64,000 bases of DNA from Rhizobium sp. NRK18 (GCF_024385575.1 NZ_JANFMV010000001.1:3439681-3503680), one strand, 5' to 3'. Counted from the first letter of the stretch, positions 28,020 through 37,202 are shown. The notes: generated by a model from the letters alone, not told the origin. A program made the numbers and translations.

Positions 28020-29255
28020 TCATCGTCCCGGCAGCAGCCGCACCGCATAGAGATTGATGCCGTTGCCCTTGGCCTGAAGGTCCGGGTTGATGATCAGCTT
28101 GCCAGGCGAGTTGGGGGTCAGCGAGCGGGCAAATGTGACTTGGAACAGCGTGTCGGTCTTCTCCTGAGACACGGTGAACCGGTGTCTGCCGCAGCCGCCG
28201 AGCGTGGAAAAATCGCACTGGACGGAGACCTGCACATTGGTCTCCGAAGACGACTGGAAGGTCAGCGCAATCGTGGAGCGCTTGCCGGCCATGGCCCTCA
28301 ATATCGCGGGCGGGATCGTCACCGTCACCGAGCCGTCGTCGTCGGCGCTGGTCGAGGTCATCTGGATCGCCGGCCCGGTGCTGGTGTCCACGGGATCGAT
28401 GGTGGCGTTCTGTCGGGCGTTCAGAACGGAGATGTTCTGCGGCGTGAAGAGTTCGATCCATTCGGACGAGAAGCCGGTCTGAATGCCGACCGTCTGCGGC
28501 TTGTCGGTCGCGTCGGAATCTTCCGCGGCAACCTGCGGCGTCGGGCTTTGCGGCGCTTCATCCCCGGCTCCACCGCCGAGAAGCCCGGCCTCCAGTGCCC
28601 AACCGAGACCAATGCCGATGAAGGCGATGACAACCGACACCATGAAGATGCGCGAAAACAGGCCCCGCCTGCGGCGCGGCTTGGCAGAGGGCGTGGCTGG
28701 CAGGTCTAGCATGTCCGCGAGCTGAGGCCGGTCACTTCCTGCCGGGCGGGCATCTGCGGCACCGAGCGCTGAAAGATCGTTGGCCGCAGGCGGCGGGGCG
28801 CGCCTCCGCCCGTTGGCGGACGAGGGTCCGGAAGCCGATGTGCTGACGGCAGGTGCGTCGAACCAGCCGGCATCGGCGGCGGGCGGCGCGTCATGGGTAA
28901 GGTCCGGCTCGGGATAGACCGAAGCCGGTGCCGGCTTCTGCTGCTGCGGCAGCGGCGCATGATGGCGCGGCTCTGGCTCCGGTGCAGCCTCCGGATAGGT
29001 CTCTTCGGGCTCAGGTTCGTCGAACTCTTCCGGCTCGGGCGGCAGACGCAGCTCTTCTTCCTGCTCGATTGCGGCGATCACCCGTTCAAGGCGTCCGCGC
29101 TGCGCTGCTATCGTGACCGGATCGTCGATGCCCTGCTTTTCCAGGCCCGATTCGAGCGCCCGGCGCGCCGACTGATAAATCTTGGCGCGAACGCGCGGAT
29201 CGGAGCGGTTCGCCCGCTCCAGCGCATTCCTGATCGCCGCATCCAATCCCGTCAC
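28020..29255 (-). CDS. Bitopic membrane protein with coiled N-terminus and Pro/Glu-rich linker
   Basis: I start this at the GTG at 29253-29255 (VTGLDAAIRNALERA), preceded by an AAGG; the open frame further upstream to 29852 lacks conserved features. The ~411-residue product has an N-terminal helical domain (residues 1-~65), a long acidic Pro/Glu-rich linker (~65-205), a polybasic stretch (KPRRRRGLFSR), one membrane helix (~MVSVVIAFIGIGLGWALEAGLL) and a ~165-residue C-terminal domain with a Cys pair (QCDFSTLGGC) that should be periplasmic. I do not recognise the function. It is convergent with ppk2, 6 bp apart. Confidence 0.7.
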   Translation of the reverse strand: MTGLDAAIRNALERANRSDPRVRAKIYQSARRALESGLEKQGIDDPVTIAAQRGRLERVIAAIEQEEELRLPPEPEEFDEPEPEETYPEAAPEPEPRHHAPLPQQQKPAPASVYPEPDLTHDAPPAADAGWFDAPAVSTSASGPSSANGRRRAPPPAANDLSALGAADARPAGSDRPQLADMLDLPATPSAKPRRRRGLFSRIFMVSVVIAFIGIGLGWALEAGLLGGGAGDEAPQSPTPQVAAEDSDATDKPQTVGIQTGFSSEWIELFTPQNISVLNARQNATIDPVDTSTGPAIQMTSTSADDDGSVTVTIPPAILRAMAGKRSTIALTFQSSSETNVQVSVQCDFSTLGGCGRHRFTVSQEKTDTLFQVTFARSLTPNSPGKLIINPDLQAKGNGINLYAVRLLPGR

Positions 29256-29464
29256 GAATAAACCCTTGCCTTGCCGAACATAGCACTCGCTGGAATCGGT
29301 AGACGCAAAGTCCGGCCGGTTCAAGTTCTCACGCCCGCCGATGCGCTCTTGTCCCCTTTGAAATGCCCTCGATTCGGATAGGCTCACAACGCCCGCGACG
29401 TTCCTGCCTGTCGGGATGCGGCGCGAATGGGGCTTTCCCTCCGCCGTCGCCTCTGCTAGAGATT

Positions 29465-29486
29465 TTGACGTTCGCGTAAACGTCAA
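29465..29486. promoter_or_regulatory. Palindromic operator (TTGACGT...ACGTCAA) before the nitronate monooxygenase gene
   Basis: The 22-bp near-perfect palindrome begins TTGACGTT and ends AACGTCAA (29465-29486), 17 bp before the ATG and beside the ribosome site. The same arms, at closer spacing, occur upstream of the acyl-CoA ligase at 37072-37087. They resemble MerR-family LiuR operators for acyl-CoA and branched-chain amino-acid breakdown genes. Confidence 0.6.
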
Positions 29487-29502
29487 TTGTGTCGGAGGAG
29501 AC

Positions 29503-30462
29503 ATGACGCTTCCCAAGGTACTGAGCGAAAACCTGCGTCTGCCGGTCGTCGCCTCGCCGCTTTTCATCATTTCCCATCCGGCCCTGACGCTGGCGCAGTG
29601 CAAGGCCGGCGTGATCGGCGCCTTTCCGGCGCTCAATGCGCGGCCTGAATCCCAGCTCGACGAATGGCTTGCCGAAATCACCGAGGGGCTCGCCGCGCAC
29701 AATGCCGCCCATCCGGAGCGGCCGGCAGCACCGTTCGCGGTCAACCAGATCGTCCACACCTCCAACAAGCGCCTCGAGCACGACCTGATGATGTGCGTGA
29801 AGTACAAGGTGCCGATCGTCATATCCTCGCTCGGCGCCGTGCCGGAGGTCAACCAGGCGGTCCATTCCTATGGCGGCATCGTGCTGCATGACGTCATCAA
29901 CAACCGCCACGCCAATTCGGCGATCCGCAAGGGCGCGGACGGGCTGATCGCGGTTGCGGCCGGCGCGGGCGGCCATGCCGGTCGCCTTTCGCCCTTTGCC
30001 CTCGTGCAGGAAATCCGCGAATGGTTCGACGGACCGCTGCTGCTCGCGGGCGCGATCGCCAATGGCGGCGCGATCCTCGCCGCCCGGGCCGCCGGCGCCG
30101 ACATGGCCTATATCGGCTCGCCCTTCATCGCCACCAACGAGGCCCGCGCCAGCGACGCCTACAAGCAGATGATCGTCGACAGCAAGGCCGACGACATCGT
30201 CTATTCCAACTACTTCACCGGTGTGCACGGCAATTACCTGAAACCCTCCGTCATCGCCGCCGGCATGGACCCTGACCACCTGCCGGAAGGCGACCTGAAA
30301 ACGATGGATTTCGACAGCGCGGTGACCGGCGCCAAGGCCTGGAAGGATATCTGGGGCTGCGGCCAGGGGATCGGTGCCGTCAAGGAAATCGCCAGCGTCG
30401 AGGGCCTCGTGACACGGCTCGAGCGCGAATACCGGGACGCAAAGGCGAGGCTTTGCAGCTGA
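29503..30462 (+). CDS. Nitronate monooxygenase / NAD(P)H-dependent flavin oxidoreductase
   Basis: The 319-residue FMN TIM-barrel starts at ATG 29503 after GGAGGAG. It has the family motifs LPVVASPLFIISHPALTLAQCKAG, a phosphate-binding AVAAGAGGHAGR loop, and AGAIANGGAILAARAAGADMAYIGSPF. Members oxidise nitronates or act on enoyl-type substrates with FMN; 2-nitropropane dioxygenase labels are unreliable. The LiuR-like operator upstream hints at control with fatty-acid or branched-chain amino-acid catabolism, but the in vivo substrate is unknown. It is divergent from the membrane-protein gene. Confidence 0.88.
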   Translation: MTLPKVLSENLRLPVVASPLFIISHPALTLAQCKAGVIGAFPALNARPESQLDEWLAEITEGLAAHNAAHPERPAAPFAVNQIVHTSNKRLEHDLMMCVKYKVPIVISSLGAVPEVNQAVHSYGGIVLHDVINNRHANSAIRKGADGLIAVAAGAGGHAGRLSPFALVQEIREWFDGPLLLAGAIANGGAILAARAAGADMAYIGSPFIATNEARASDAYKQMIVDSKADDIVYSNYFTGVHGNYLKPSVIAAGMDPDHLPEGDLKTMDFDSAVTGAKAWKDIWGCGQGIGAVKEIASVEGLVTRLEREYRDAKARLCS

Positions 30463-30595
30463 GACGATTTCCGTTCCGCATTTCCACTGCGCGATTTTTT
30501 TGGACGCAGCGGAACTCATGACTTGAAATCCGCCCGCTTTGCGGTTATCAGCCCCTCACGCCAGCCGCCGGCCCCGCGCCGACGGCATTTCAAGG

Positions 30596-30671
30596 GCCGC
30601 TTTAGCTCAGTCGGTAGAGCACATCATTCGTAATGATGGGGTCACGTGTTCGAGTCACGTAAGCGGCACCA
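30596..30671 (+). tRNA. tRNA-Thr (anticodon CGT)
   Basis: The 76-nt cloverleaf includes ACCA at its 3' end. The acceptor arms are GCCGCTT and AAGCGGC, the D arm GCTC-AGTCGGTA-GAGC, and the anticodon stem-loop CATCA-TTCGTAA-TGATG gives anticodon CGT. The T arm is CACGTG-loop-CACGT. A lower-GC stretch follows but no integrase. Confidence 0.97.
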
Positions 30672-30771
30672 CTTCCCTGTAAGCCCATAGCGAAATATGT
30701 GGTCCTTTCGGATAGTCTGTACGGGGTCTGTGTCTTGGCGTCCTGTTCGCACCAAGGCATGGTGACGGCCT

Positions 30772-31116
30772 TCAATCGGCTCCGTCAAGCTTCAGCGAAC
30801 CCTCGATCTCCGCCTCGCGGTAACCGTCGAGGCTGATCAGGTGGCTTCTGCCGATCTCGATGATTGTCGATGTTGCCTCTTTTTCGCTCCAGCCCACCGC
30901 CACAGCCCGCGAAATCAACTCCATGACATCCGCGTATACTGCCCGCTCGCAATCGATTGCTCGATCGGGATCGTTTTCTGCAATTTTAGGGCTGGCTAAG
31001 CTCTGCGCCGAGACAATGGCGATCTCAAGTTCATGAGCTATACTTGATATATGGCGAACCTCTCCGAATTCGCGCAGAACATCTACAATCGCGGCATACA
31101 GTTTATCATTGCGCAT
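30772..31116 (-). CDS. Hypothetical protein in lower-GC stretch
   Basis: This 114-residue frame reads as a plausible acidic helical cytosolic protein: it has an even amino-acid composition, a long amphipathic N-terminal helix (KLYAAIVDVLREFGEV), and a C-terminal part rich in Glu and Arg. The codon choice is less GC-biased than neighbours, consistent with recent acquisition next to tRNA-Thr. I recognise no domain and see only a weak ribosome site before the ATG. Treat as hypothetical. Confidence 0.5.
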   Translation of the reverse strand: MRNDKLYAAIVDVLREFGEVRHISSIAHELEIAIVSAQSLASPKIAENDPDRAIDCERAVYADVMELISRAVAVGWSEKEATSTIIEIGRSHLISLDGYREAEIEGSLKLDGAD

Positions 31117-31594
31117 CCGTCGTACCCCACACGATAATTGCTATCGTGATCATTTTTCCAGCCGCAAAAGTTGTGATGATAATAAATAACACTTAACAGA
31201 CTTCATATATCGACTGCCCAATGCTCCGTCCAGACTTCGGAACAGATCAAATTTGGTTATAAAACTGGCGAGATCCCAACTTCGCGCATCATTCTGAAAC
31301 AACCGAAGATCAATATCTTGCCGCTGAAAGCACCGGGAGAAGATCGACCCGGGAATTAGCGACGCAGGGGCGATCTCTGCCCCGGCCTGATCCGCATTCT
31401 CATCAGGCCCATCCGCCCATTTTTGACAAATCACAGTCTCCGGCTTGCCGGGCGCCGCCGCCTGTGCCACCGGCGTTAGCCAAGATGAGTGGCGTCAGGT
31501 GACAAATGTCACCTTTCGATGCATTGTCGAGATCAAGTCCAGCTTATTTTAGAACTATTGGGTCCAGATATTTAATTGGTCGCGGCGGGCAGAA
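31117..31594. other. Lower-GC interval without a convincing gene; contains a palindrome
   Basis: This 478-bp stretch has lower GC than the surroundings. It contains a 106-residue minus-strand frame (31150-31470) with poor coding character that I do not accept. A perfect palindrome AGGTGACA-AA-TGTCACCT at 31497-31514 lies about 80 bp before the HTH gene that follows and could be its operator. Confidence 0.5.
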
Positions 31595-32485
31595 GTGGCG
31601 TTGTCATTGGGAAGTATCGAGCAAGTTGCCGCCAGTCCCGGGTTCGCGCGGATTGCAGATGAGCTGGCGCGCAATTTCATGAGCGTGCATGACGCGGCTC
31701 CGCGGCTGGCCGGGCTGTTTGCCACCCAGCAGCGATGGTTTCTCTCGCATGTGGCGCTCGGCCTCTATTTCGAGGGACTGGCCGAGGGGCGTCATACGCT
31801 GAACCGGCGCGACCTCGTCAAGGCCGCCCTGCACTATCGGATCTCGAGCCGCAACACGGCCGTCAGCTTCTTCCTCGAAGCCATCAAATACGGTGTCGTC
31901 GTGCCGGTGGACGGGGTGAACCTGCGCACCTTGCAGCCCTACCGGCCATCGGCACAGACGCTGGAACTGCTCGGCCGCTGGTACATGTTCCACCTTGCCG
32001 CGCTCGACAGGCTGGACGGCGGCGGACGCTGCGGACAGTTCGCGCGTGATGTCGACGGCCACATCGCCGCCCTGCAGCCGGCGCTGGCGCACGCGCTGCT
32101 CGAATGCCCGGCGATCCGTTCACACGGCAAGATCTATTCGCTTTTCACCTGGATGGACGATGGCGGACTGCTGATGGACCGGCTGATTGCCGGCAGCGCA
32201 GCCGGGCAGACGATGGAAGATGGAGAACGGCTGCTGACCGATGTCACGTCGCTCGGCTACCTCGCACGCAGCTTCGGCCTGTCGCGCTCGCATGTGGGCC
32301 GCAAGTTCGCTGCCGCCGAGGCGATCGGCGCCATCGGCTGGAGCGGTCGTCCCGGCCGTTCCCCGATCTGGATATCGCCGGAATTCCGGCGCGAATATTA
32401 CGAGGCGCAGGCTGCCAAGATGATCGTTCTCGATGAGACGATGGCGGCGCTGCTGCCGCACAGCAGGGCGCAACCGGCGGCCTGA
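31595..32485 (+). CDS. Winged-helix / HTH DNA-binding protein of unknown role
   Basis: The frame opens at GTG 31595 (296 residues) with no clear ribosome site, and the first in-frame ATG is at 31679, so the start is uncertain. Two helix-turn-helix-like stretches are visible: one at ~residues 70-105 (LVKAALHYRISSRNTAVSFFLEAIKYGVV, MarR-like with a wing) and one at ~215-250 (LGYLARSFGLSRSHVGRKFAAAEAIGAIGW). I recognise no ligand domain. It stands alone between a lower-GC stretch and the convergent AbgB-like peptidase gene, and a palindrome upstream may mark autoregulation. Confidence 0.72.
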   Translation: MALSLGSIEQVAASPGFARIADELARNFMSVHDAAPRLAGLFATQQRWFLSHVALGLYFEGLAEGRHTLNRRDLVKAALHYRISSRNTAVSFFLEAIKYGVVVPVDGVNLRTLQPYRPSAQTLELLGRWYMFHLAALDRLDGGGRCGQFARDVDGHIAALQPALAHALLECPAIRSHGKIYSLFTWMDDGGLLMDRLIAGSAAGQTMEDGERLLTDVTSLGYLARSFGLSRSHVGRKFAAAEAIGAIGWSGRPGRSPIWISPEFRREYYEAQAAKMIVLDETMAALLPHSRAQPAA

Positions 32486-32532
32486 CGTCCGCTCCTCCGA
32501 CCGACTGCATAGTGCACCACCCTTGCGGCCGG

Positions 32533-33963
32533 TCATTCCGCCGCCATCGGCCTCGGCTGGAGCGGCGGCATCACGTCATCCGGTATCGGGCAGACATAAG
32601 GGGTCTCGGCGAGGGTCTCGCGGTGCTCCCTCTTCGCGCGCGCAAGCAGGGTCTCGTCGGCCATCAGCGTCTGCGCGGTCTGCGCCATGATCTTGGCTGC
32701 ATGCACCATGCCCTTGTGCGCGGCGGGCGCCTTGCCCTGCGCGGTGATCTGCCAGCTGTGGCCGGGCGTGCCGATCGCATGGGTCGCCACCCAGCACTGC
32801 ACCGTCGGCACCTTCCAGGTGACGTCGGCGACGTCGGTGGAGCCGAGCATCTTCTCGCCGCCATTGCGCAACGGCACGACATAGCCGCAGAGCGGCTCGT
32901 CCTTGACCGGCTTGAGGCCGACGCTCGCATAGCTCGCCCGGATATCCTCCTCCGACAGCGTCGCCTGGATGCGGCGCGCGTATTCCCTGTCGGCCTCGTC
33001 GAAGGGCACGCCACCGAGCTGGTCCAGCACGCTCTGCATGGTCGCTTCCATCGTCGCGTTGGGCAGCATGTTGGAGACGGCGGACATGATGGAGATATCG
33101 ACCTCGGTCTCGGTCATCATCGCCGCACCGCGCGCGACCTTCTTCACCCGCTCATTGAGCGCCAGCATGCCGGACAGCGTAAGCGAGCGGATCGAATAAC
33201 GCACCTTGGCACGGGCCTGCACCACATTCGGCGCCGTGCCGCCGACATCGAGATAGGCGTAATGGATACGGCTGTCGGAGGGCACATGCTCACGCAGATA
33301 GTTGACGCCGACGGACATGATCTCCGCGGCATCGAGCGCGGATCGCCCGAGATGCGGCGTTGCGGCGGCGTGGCTCGCGCGGCCGGTGAAGACGAAGTCC
33401 ATGCGGGTATTGGCGAGACTGTCCTCGGTATCGACGCGCGTCATCGTCGCCGGATGCCAGGTGATGGCGGCATCCACGTCGTCGAAGGCGCCATCGCGCA
33501 CCATGAAGGCTTTCGCAGCGCCGCCCTCTTCCGCCGGGCAGCCGTAATAGCGTACCCGGCCGGGCGTTCCGGTTTCGGCCAGCCAGTCCTTCAACGCGCA
33601 GGCGGCGAGAAGAGAGGCGGAGCCGAGCAGGTTGTGCCCGCAGCCATGGCCGTTGCCGCCGGCTTCCACCGGGCGCGGCTCGGCGATGTTGGCCTCCTGG
33701 CTCAATCCCGGAAGGGCGTCATATTCGCCGAGGACGGCGATCACCGGTCCGCCCTCGCCGGCCTCACCCATAACGGCGGTCGGAATGCCGGCAACCGCCT
33801 CCGTCACGCGGAAACCTTTCTGGCGGAGCATCTCGGTGTGCTCGGCGCAGGAGCGGTATTCCGCGTAGAGCGTCTCCGGCATGCCCCAGACCCGGTCGGA
33901 CAGGCCGATCAGATCGTCGCGATGGTTCTCGACCTTGTCCCAGATGATTTCCGAATTGCGCAT
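32533..33963 (-). CDS. M20 family amidohydrolase (AbgB-like, p-aminobenzoyl-glutamate hydrolase type)
   Basis: The 476-residue zinc peptidase of the M20 family has the metal-binding stretch GNGHGCGHNLLGSAS, the acidic pair in CPAEEGGAAKAFM, and a dimerisation lid with the conserved SHAAATPHLGRSALDA histidine. The closest family is AbgB, which with AbgA splits p-aminobenzoyl-glutamate; other members hydrolyse indole-3-acetyl conjugates or dipeptides. No abgA or abgT is adjacent, so the substrate is open. I start it at Met7 of the longest frame (MRNSEIIWDKVE), ATG at 33961-33963. Confidence 0.88.
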   Translation of the reverse strand: MRNSEIIWDKVENHRDDLIGLSDRVWGMPETLYAEYRSCAEHTEMLRQKGFRVTEAVAGIPTAVMGEAGEGGPVIAVLGEYDALPGLSQEANIAEPRPVEAGGNGHGCGHNLLGSASLLAACALKDWLAETGTPGRVRYYGCPAEEGGAAKAFMVRDGAFDDVDAAITWHPATMTRVDTEDSLANTRMDFVFTGRASHAAATPHLGRSALDAAEIMSVGVNYLREHVPSDSRIHYAYLDVGGTAPNVVQARAKVRYSIRSLTLSGMLALNERVKKVARGAAMMTETEVDISIMSAVSNMLPNATMEATMQSVLDQLGGVPFDEADREYARRIQATLSEEDIRASYASVGLKPVKDEPLCGYVVPLRNGGEKMLGSTDVADVTWKVPTVQCWVATHAIGTPGHSWQITAQGKAPAAHKGMVHAAKIMAQTAQTLMADETLLARAKREHRETLAETPYVCPIPDDVMPPLQPRPMAAE

Positions 33964-34093
33964 GCGGCAGGCTCCAAGCATTCAATCGCTGCGACATTGC
34001 CCTGCCGGTGGCAGCCTTTCAACGGAAAAGGCGGACCATCACGGCGATGGCCCGCTTTTCAAGGCGCTCGGGTCTTCAGATGACCGCATCATG

Positions 34094-35308
34094 TCACTGC
34101 GTCAGGCGCGAGACCTTGGAAGTCGCCTGGGCGCCGATGCTGTTGAAGGCGGCGATCAGGTCGCTTGCGTTGCTGGCGTCGAAGTAGTGGGCAGCGTCAG
34201 TTGCACAGTAGCTGAGCAGGGCCTTGCCCGCCGCCGGAGCCATGAAGGCGACCGTGTAGATGATGGTGCCCTCCCTTTTCGCGTCGTCGCACTCTTTCTT
34301 GGTCTTTGTATCGGATTTGGGGTCGTTATTCTCGCCATCCGTCATGAAAACCATGTATTTGACCGGGACTCCGCCATTCTTCTTCTTGTGCGCCTGATCC
34401 TCGGAGTTGGCATGCAATGCATTGCGTGCGGTCGTCACCGCCTGGCTGGAATCCGTTCCACCGTCTGCTATCAGGGTGTCGACATATGCCAGCGTCTTGG
34501 CGGTTCCCCAATCAAGATCGAGCGGAGTGTCCATATCGCTGTTGTAGGACACTGCAGCCGTACGGACGTATTTCTGCTCCGGATCAGCCGCAGCCAATTG
34601 GGCCATAAGGTTCGAGACGGCCTGCTTGAGAGCATAAATTTTGGGTATATATCCGATTGCTGAATAAGTGCATGTCTTGGGGTGATATTCCCATACCTTA
34701 TTTCTGCCTCTGCCTTCCGAAGTCCAATAGCTGCAGTCATACGACACTTCGTAGGTCCCATACTGGTCCGTATCCCAAGCCATCGAACCGGACCGGTCGA
34801 GGACCAGGTACATGCTGAGCGGCGACTTGGTGGATTCGGTGGAGGTTCGTGCAGCCGAGTTGACGGAAACCGGTCGGCTGTCGATGCCGAGGAGACCCGT
34901 CATCGCGGTCATCTTGACGTCGAGGTTCAGCTTCACCTGTACATCGTAGGTGCCCGACCCGTCAGCATTGGTGACCTTGGTCGGCACAATGTCGATGTTA
35001 TCCTTGTCGAGCGTGCCGCCCAGATCGTTGTCCAGCGCCAGTTGCGAGTTGACGAAGTTCAGCGCCAGGACCTTGGCCTGCGCCTCGGTCATGCCCTGAT
35101 CGGCCATGGCCTTGGAGGCGACCAGCGCGGCAGAGTCGGCCGCGGACTGAAGCTGTGTGCGCGTATTGAGGAGGCGGCTCATGTCGATGGCAACACCGAC
35201 AAAGGCGATGACGACCGGCAGCGACAACGCCGTCAGAATGGCAAAGTTGCCGTCGCGGGATCTGAAGAACTGTTTCACTGCATGTGAAGCGGAAAGGTTT
35301 GTCATCAT
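34094..35308 (-). CDS. TadE/TadG-family pilus-assembly-like VWA protein
   Basis: The ~404-residue protein begins with two ATGs at 35308 and 35305. The N-terminus is TadG-like: FRSRDGNFAILTALSLPVVIAFVGVAIDMSRLLNTRTQLQSAADSAALVASKAMAD, a positively charged stretch, a membrane helix and the conserved pseudopilin-like helix. The C-terminal VWA domain (~165-400) has a full MIDAS motif DRSGSM, a later Thr in the GGTDSSQAV loop and the FMTDGENND aspartate. It should sit in the membrane with the VWA domain outside. No other tad genes are near. Confidence 0.9.
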   Translation of the reverse strand: MMTNLSASHAVKQFFRSRDGNFAILTALSLPVVIAFVGVAIDMSRLLNTRTQLQSAADSAALVASKAMADQGMTEAQAKVLALNFVNSQLALDNDLGGTLDKDNIDIVPTKVTNADGSGTYDVQVKLNLDVKMTAMTGLLGIDSRPVSVNSAARTSTESTKSPLSMYLVLDRSGSMAWDTDQYGTYEVSYDCSYWTSEGRGRNKVWEYHPKTCTYSAIGYIPKIYALKQAVSNLMAQLAAADPEQKYVRTAAVSYNSDMDTPLDLDWGTAKTLAYVDTLIADGGTDSSQAVTTARNALHANSEDQAHKKKNGGVPVKYMVFMTDGENNDPKSDTKTKKECDDAKREGTIIYTVAFMAPAAGKALLSYCATDAAHYFDASNASDLIAAFNSIGAQATSKVSRLTQ

Positions 35309-35690
35309 AACAACACCGTTAACAGGGCCTAAACGTCTGTGGTTTGGCAGGATTAGACCGGGGTTATGTGTTGATCGACTTAATGGATTAGGGAAAATTT
35401 TCGTTAAATTCCGTCGGACCGCCGAGAACCGGGCTTTCCATCTGGCGGTGTCGTCCCGTTTTGGCACTCGCGGAATGGCTGCGGCTGTCCAGAAGTCCAA
35501 CAAAACTCAGGGTTATATCAATATTGGAGGTTGTAAACGGCCGATTGTGCGACGGGATCTGACCCGTTTCGATACGATTGCGGACTTTGCCAACATGCCT
35601 AACAGAACGCTAAGGCTCGGCGGCCAACAGTTGCACTTCGGCCGCCAATCCACAATCAAGGCCCCGACGCGGCGGCGGCCGCGCCTTGGA
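35309..35690. other. Intergenic region with a GC-rich hairpin
   Basis: No gene is seen in this 382-bp stretch between the VWA protein and the Rieske oxygenase, both on the minus strand. It holds the promoter side of the VWA gene and an inverted repeat, GGCGGCC (35619-35625) and GGCCGCC (35640-35646), which may end the Rieske transcript but lacks a T-run. Confidence 0.5.
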
Positions 35691-36827
35691 TCAGCCTGAT
35701 ATCTTCGACGAAATATACTGGGCAAACTCGAAGTTGGGGCGCTCCAGATGTGACAGCGCCCCGGGGGCCGACAGCTTTCCGGTGATGCCCTTGTAGACCT
35801 TTTCCGTGCAGCCGCGATCCTCGTCGTTGACGTCGTCGAGGAGCGCCTTCAACGTTGCGAAATGCTTCTGTGCCTCCGGGTCGCCGGCATAGTCGGGATG
35901 CATGCCGCCACCATAGAGGATCTTCACGTGGTCCGGGCCGTCCGGATGCAGGGACAGATACCAGAAATATCCCGGCGTCAGCGTGATGAAGAGTGCCGGA
36001 TAGATCGACAGCAGCCAGGTCTTGACCCGTTCCTCGCCGGTCAGCACCGTATTGGACGGGTGGGCAACCGTCAGCGGCGCGTCGCCCTTCTTCAGGATCC
36101 AGTGATAGTTGAAGGCCGGATAACCCTCAGGGCAGGTCATCTTTTCCAGCGACACGAAGCCGCCGATGGTGCCGGAGTGACAGACCGGCAGATGGTAGCT
36201 TTCCATGAAGTTTTCGCCGAGCACCTTCCAGTTGGTGTTCCAGCGGTGCTCCTCGCGGAAGGTTTCGACGTAGCTTCCCATGTCCAGATAGCCGACGAGC
36301 GCGTCGACATCCTTCAGGCTTTCCTCCGGATCCGGCGCATCCGGGTTAAGGCTGACCAGGATCCAGCCCTTCCAGTCGACACAGCGGATCGCCGGCAGCG
36401 CCACGTTCTCCTTGCAGAAGCCTTCGTTGAGCGTCATCGCCGGCGCGCCGCGCAGCGTGCCGTCGAGATTGTAGGTCCAGGCATGATACGGACAGACGAT
36501 CGAGCGCACATGGCCGCTGCCCTCCAGGAGGGTCGACATGCGGTGGCGACAGACATTGGAAAGCGCCCGGAGCTGACCGTCCCGGTCGCGGAGCACGATG
36601 ACCGGCTCACCGGCGATTTCCATGGTCAGGTAATCGCCGGGGTTCTTCAGCCCGTCGGTCCGGCCCGCGCAGAGCCATTCCTTGGCAAAGATGTGCTCGA
36701 GTTCCTGGGCCAGAAAGGACTCGGATGTGTAGACACTCTTCGGCATGGCCGCCGCCTTTTCGAAAGGCACGGAGACATTGGCCTTGAGCTCGGCGGCGAG
36801 AGAACGCTCGGGACTGTGGATCGTCAT
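35691..36827 (-). CDS. Rieske-type ring-hydroxylating or demethylating oxygenase, alpha subunit
   Basis: The 378-residue protein has an N-terminal Rieske [2Fe-2S] domain with CRHRMSTLLEG and CPYHAWTYNLDG, and a C-terminal catalytic domain with the mononuclear iron facial triad in NFMESYHLPVCH plus a downstream Asp. Members hydroxylate aromatic rings or demethylate quaternary amines such as glycine betaine, carnitine or stachydrine; sequence alone does not choose. No reductase gene is adjacent. The start is the ATG at 36825-36827; the longest frame adds 11 residues. It is divergent from the acyl-CoA ligase gene. Confidence 0.88.
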   Translation of the reverse strand: MTIHSPERSLAAELKANVSVPFEKAAAMPKSVYTSESFLAQELEHIFAKEWLCAGRTDGLKNPGDYLTMEIAGEPVIVLRDRDGQLRALSNVCRHRMSTLLEGSGHVRSIVCPYHAWTYNLDGTLRGAPAMTLNEGFCKENVALPAIRCVDWKGWILVSLNPDAPDPEESLKDVDALVGYLDMGSYVETFREEHRWNTNWKVLGENFMESYHLPVCHSGTIGGFVSLEKMTCPEGYPAFNYHWILKKGDAPLTVAHPSNTVLTGEERVKTWLLSIYPALFITLTPGYFWYLSLHPDGPDHVKILYGGGMHPDYAGDPEAQKHFATLKALLDDVNDEDRGCTEKVYKGITGKLSAPGALSHLERPNFEFAQYISSKISG

Positions 36828-36903
36828 TTTACATCGCCCTTGGAAAAGAGGTTGGTACACAAACGAATTTTCAGGATGGTGACACGATTTTCGGTTTTGT
36901 TAA

Positions 36904-36917
36904 GCCGAATTTTCGGC
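36904..36917. promoter_or_regulatory. Palindrome GCCGAA-TT-TTCGGC upstream of the Rieske gene
   Basis: A perfect 14-bp palindrome lies 77 bp upstream of the Rieske oxygenase start, in the 375-bp divergent gap to the acyl-CoA ligase. It is a plausible operator; the binding protein is unknown. Confidence 0.35.
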
Positions 36918-37071
36918 GAACCGCATTTTTGTTTCCAAAATCGGATTTCCGGCCAGCCTGCCATGTTCCAGCCCCTGCAAACACGAGGATGGACGGATCG
37001 AAAGATTGCATTTGCGCCTCCCGACATTTGCGACGATGATGCCTTCACCCAAACTGCCTGAAACAAAAATA

Positions 37072-37087
37072 TTGACGTTTACGTCAA
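37072..37087. promoter_or_regulatory. Palindromic operator (TTGACGT-TT-ACGTCAA) upstream of acyl-CoA ligase
   Basis: A 16-bp palindrome, TTGACGT (37072-37078) and ACGTCAA (37081-37087) with a TT centre, sits 115 bp before the ligase ATG. It shares its arms with the site at 29465-29486 and resembles LiuR-type operators for acyl-CoA genes. Confidence 0.6.
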
Positions 37088-37202
37088 GGTTATAATAATC
37101 AGAATTCAAGACCGGCTGCCGAAAGGCTGCCGTCGCCGAACGGAGGAGGAAGTCCCGGCAACGGGAGAGCCGTTCGGCCCATCAGGCCACGGGAGGGCCC
37201 CT

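Noticed and set aside
31150-31470. 106-residue minus-strand open frame
   Set aside because: Uneven composition, no ribosome site and no recognisable domain; likely a chance frame in a lower-GC stretch.
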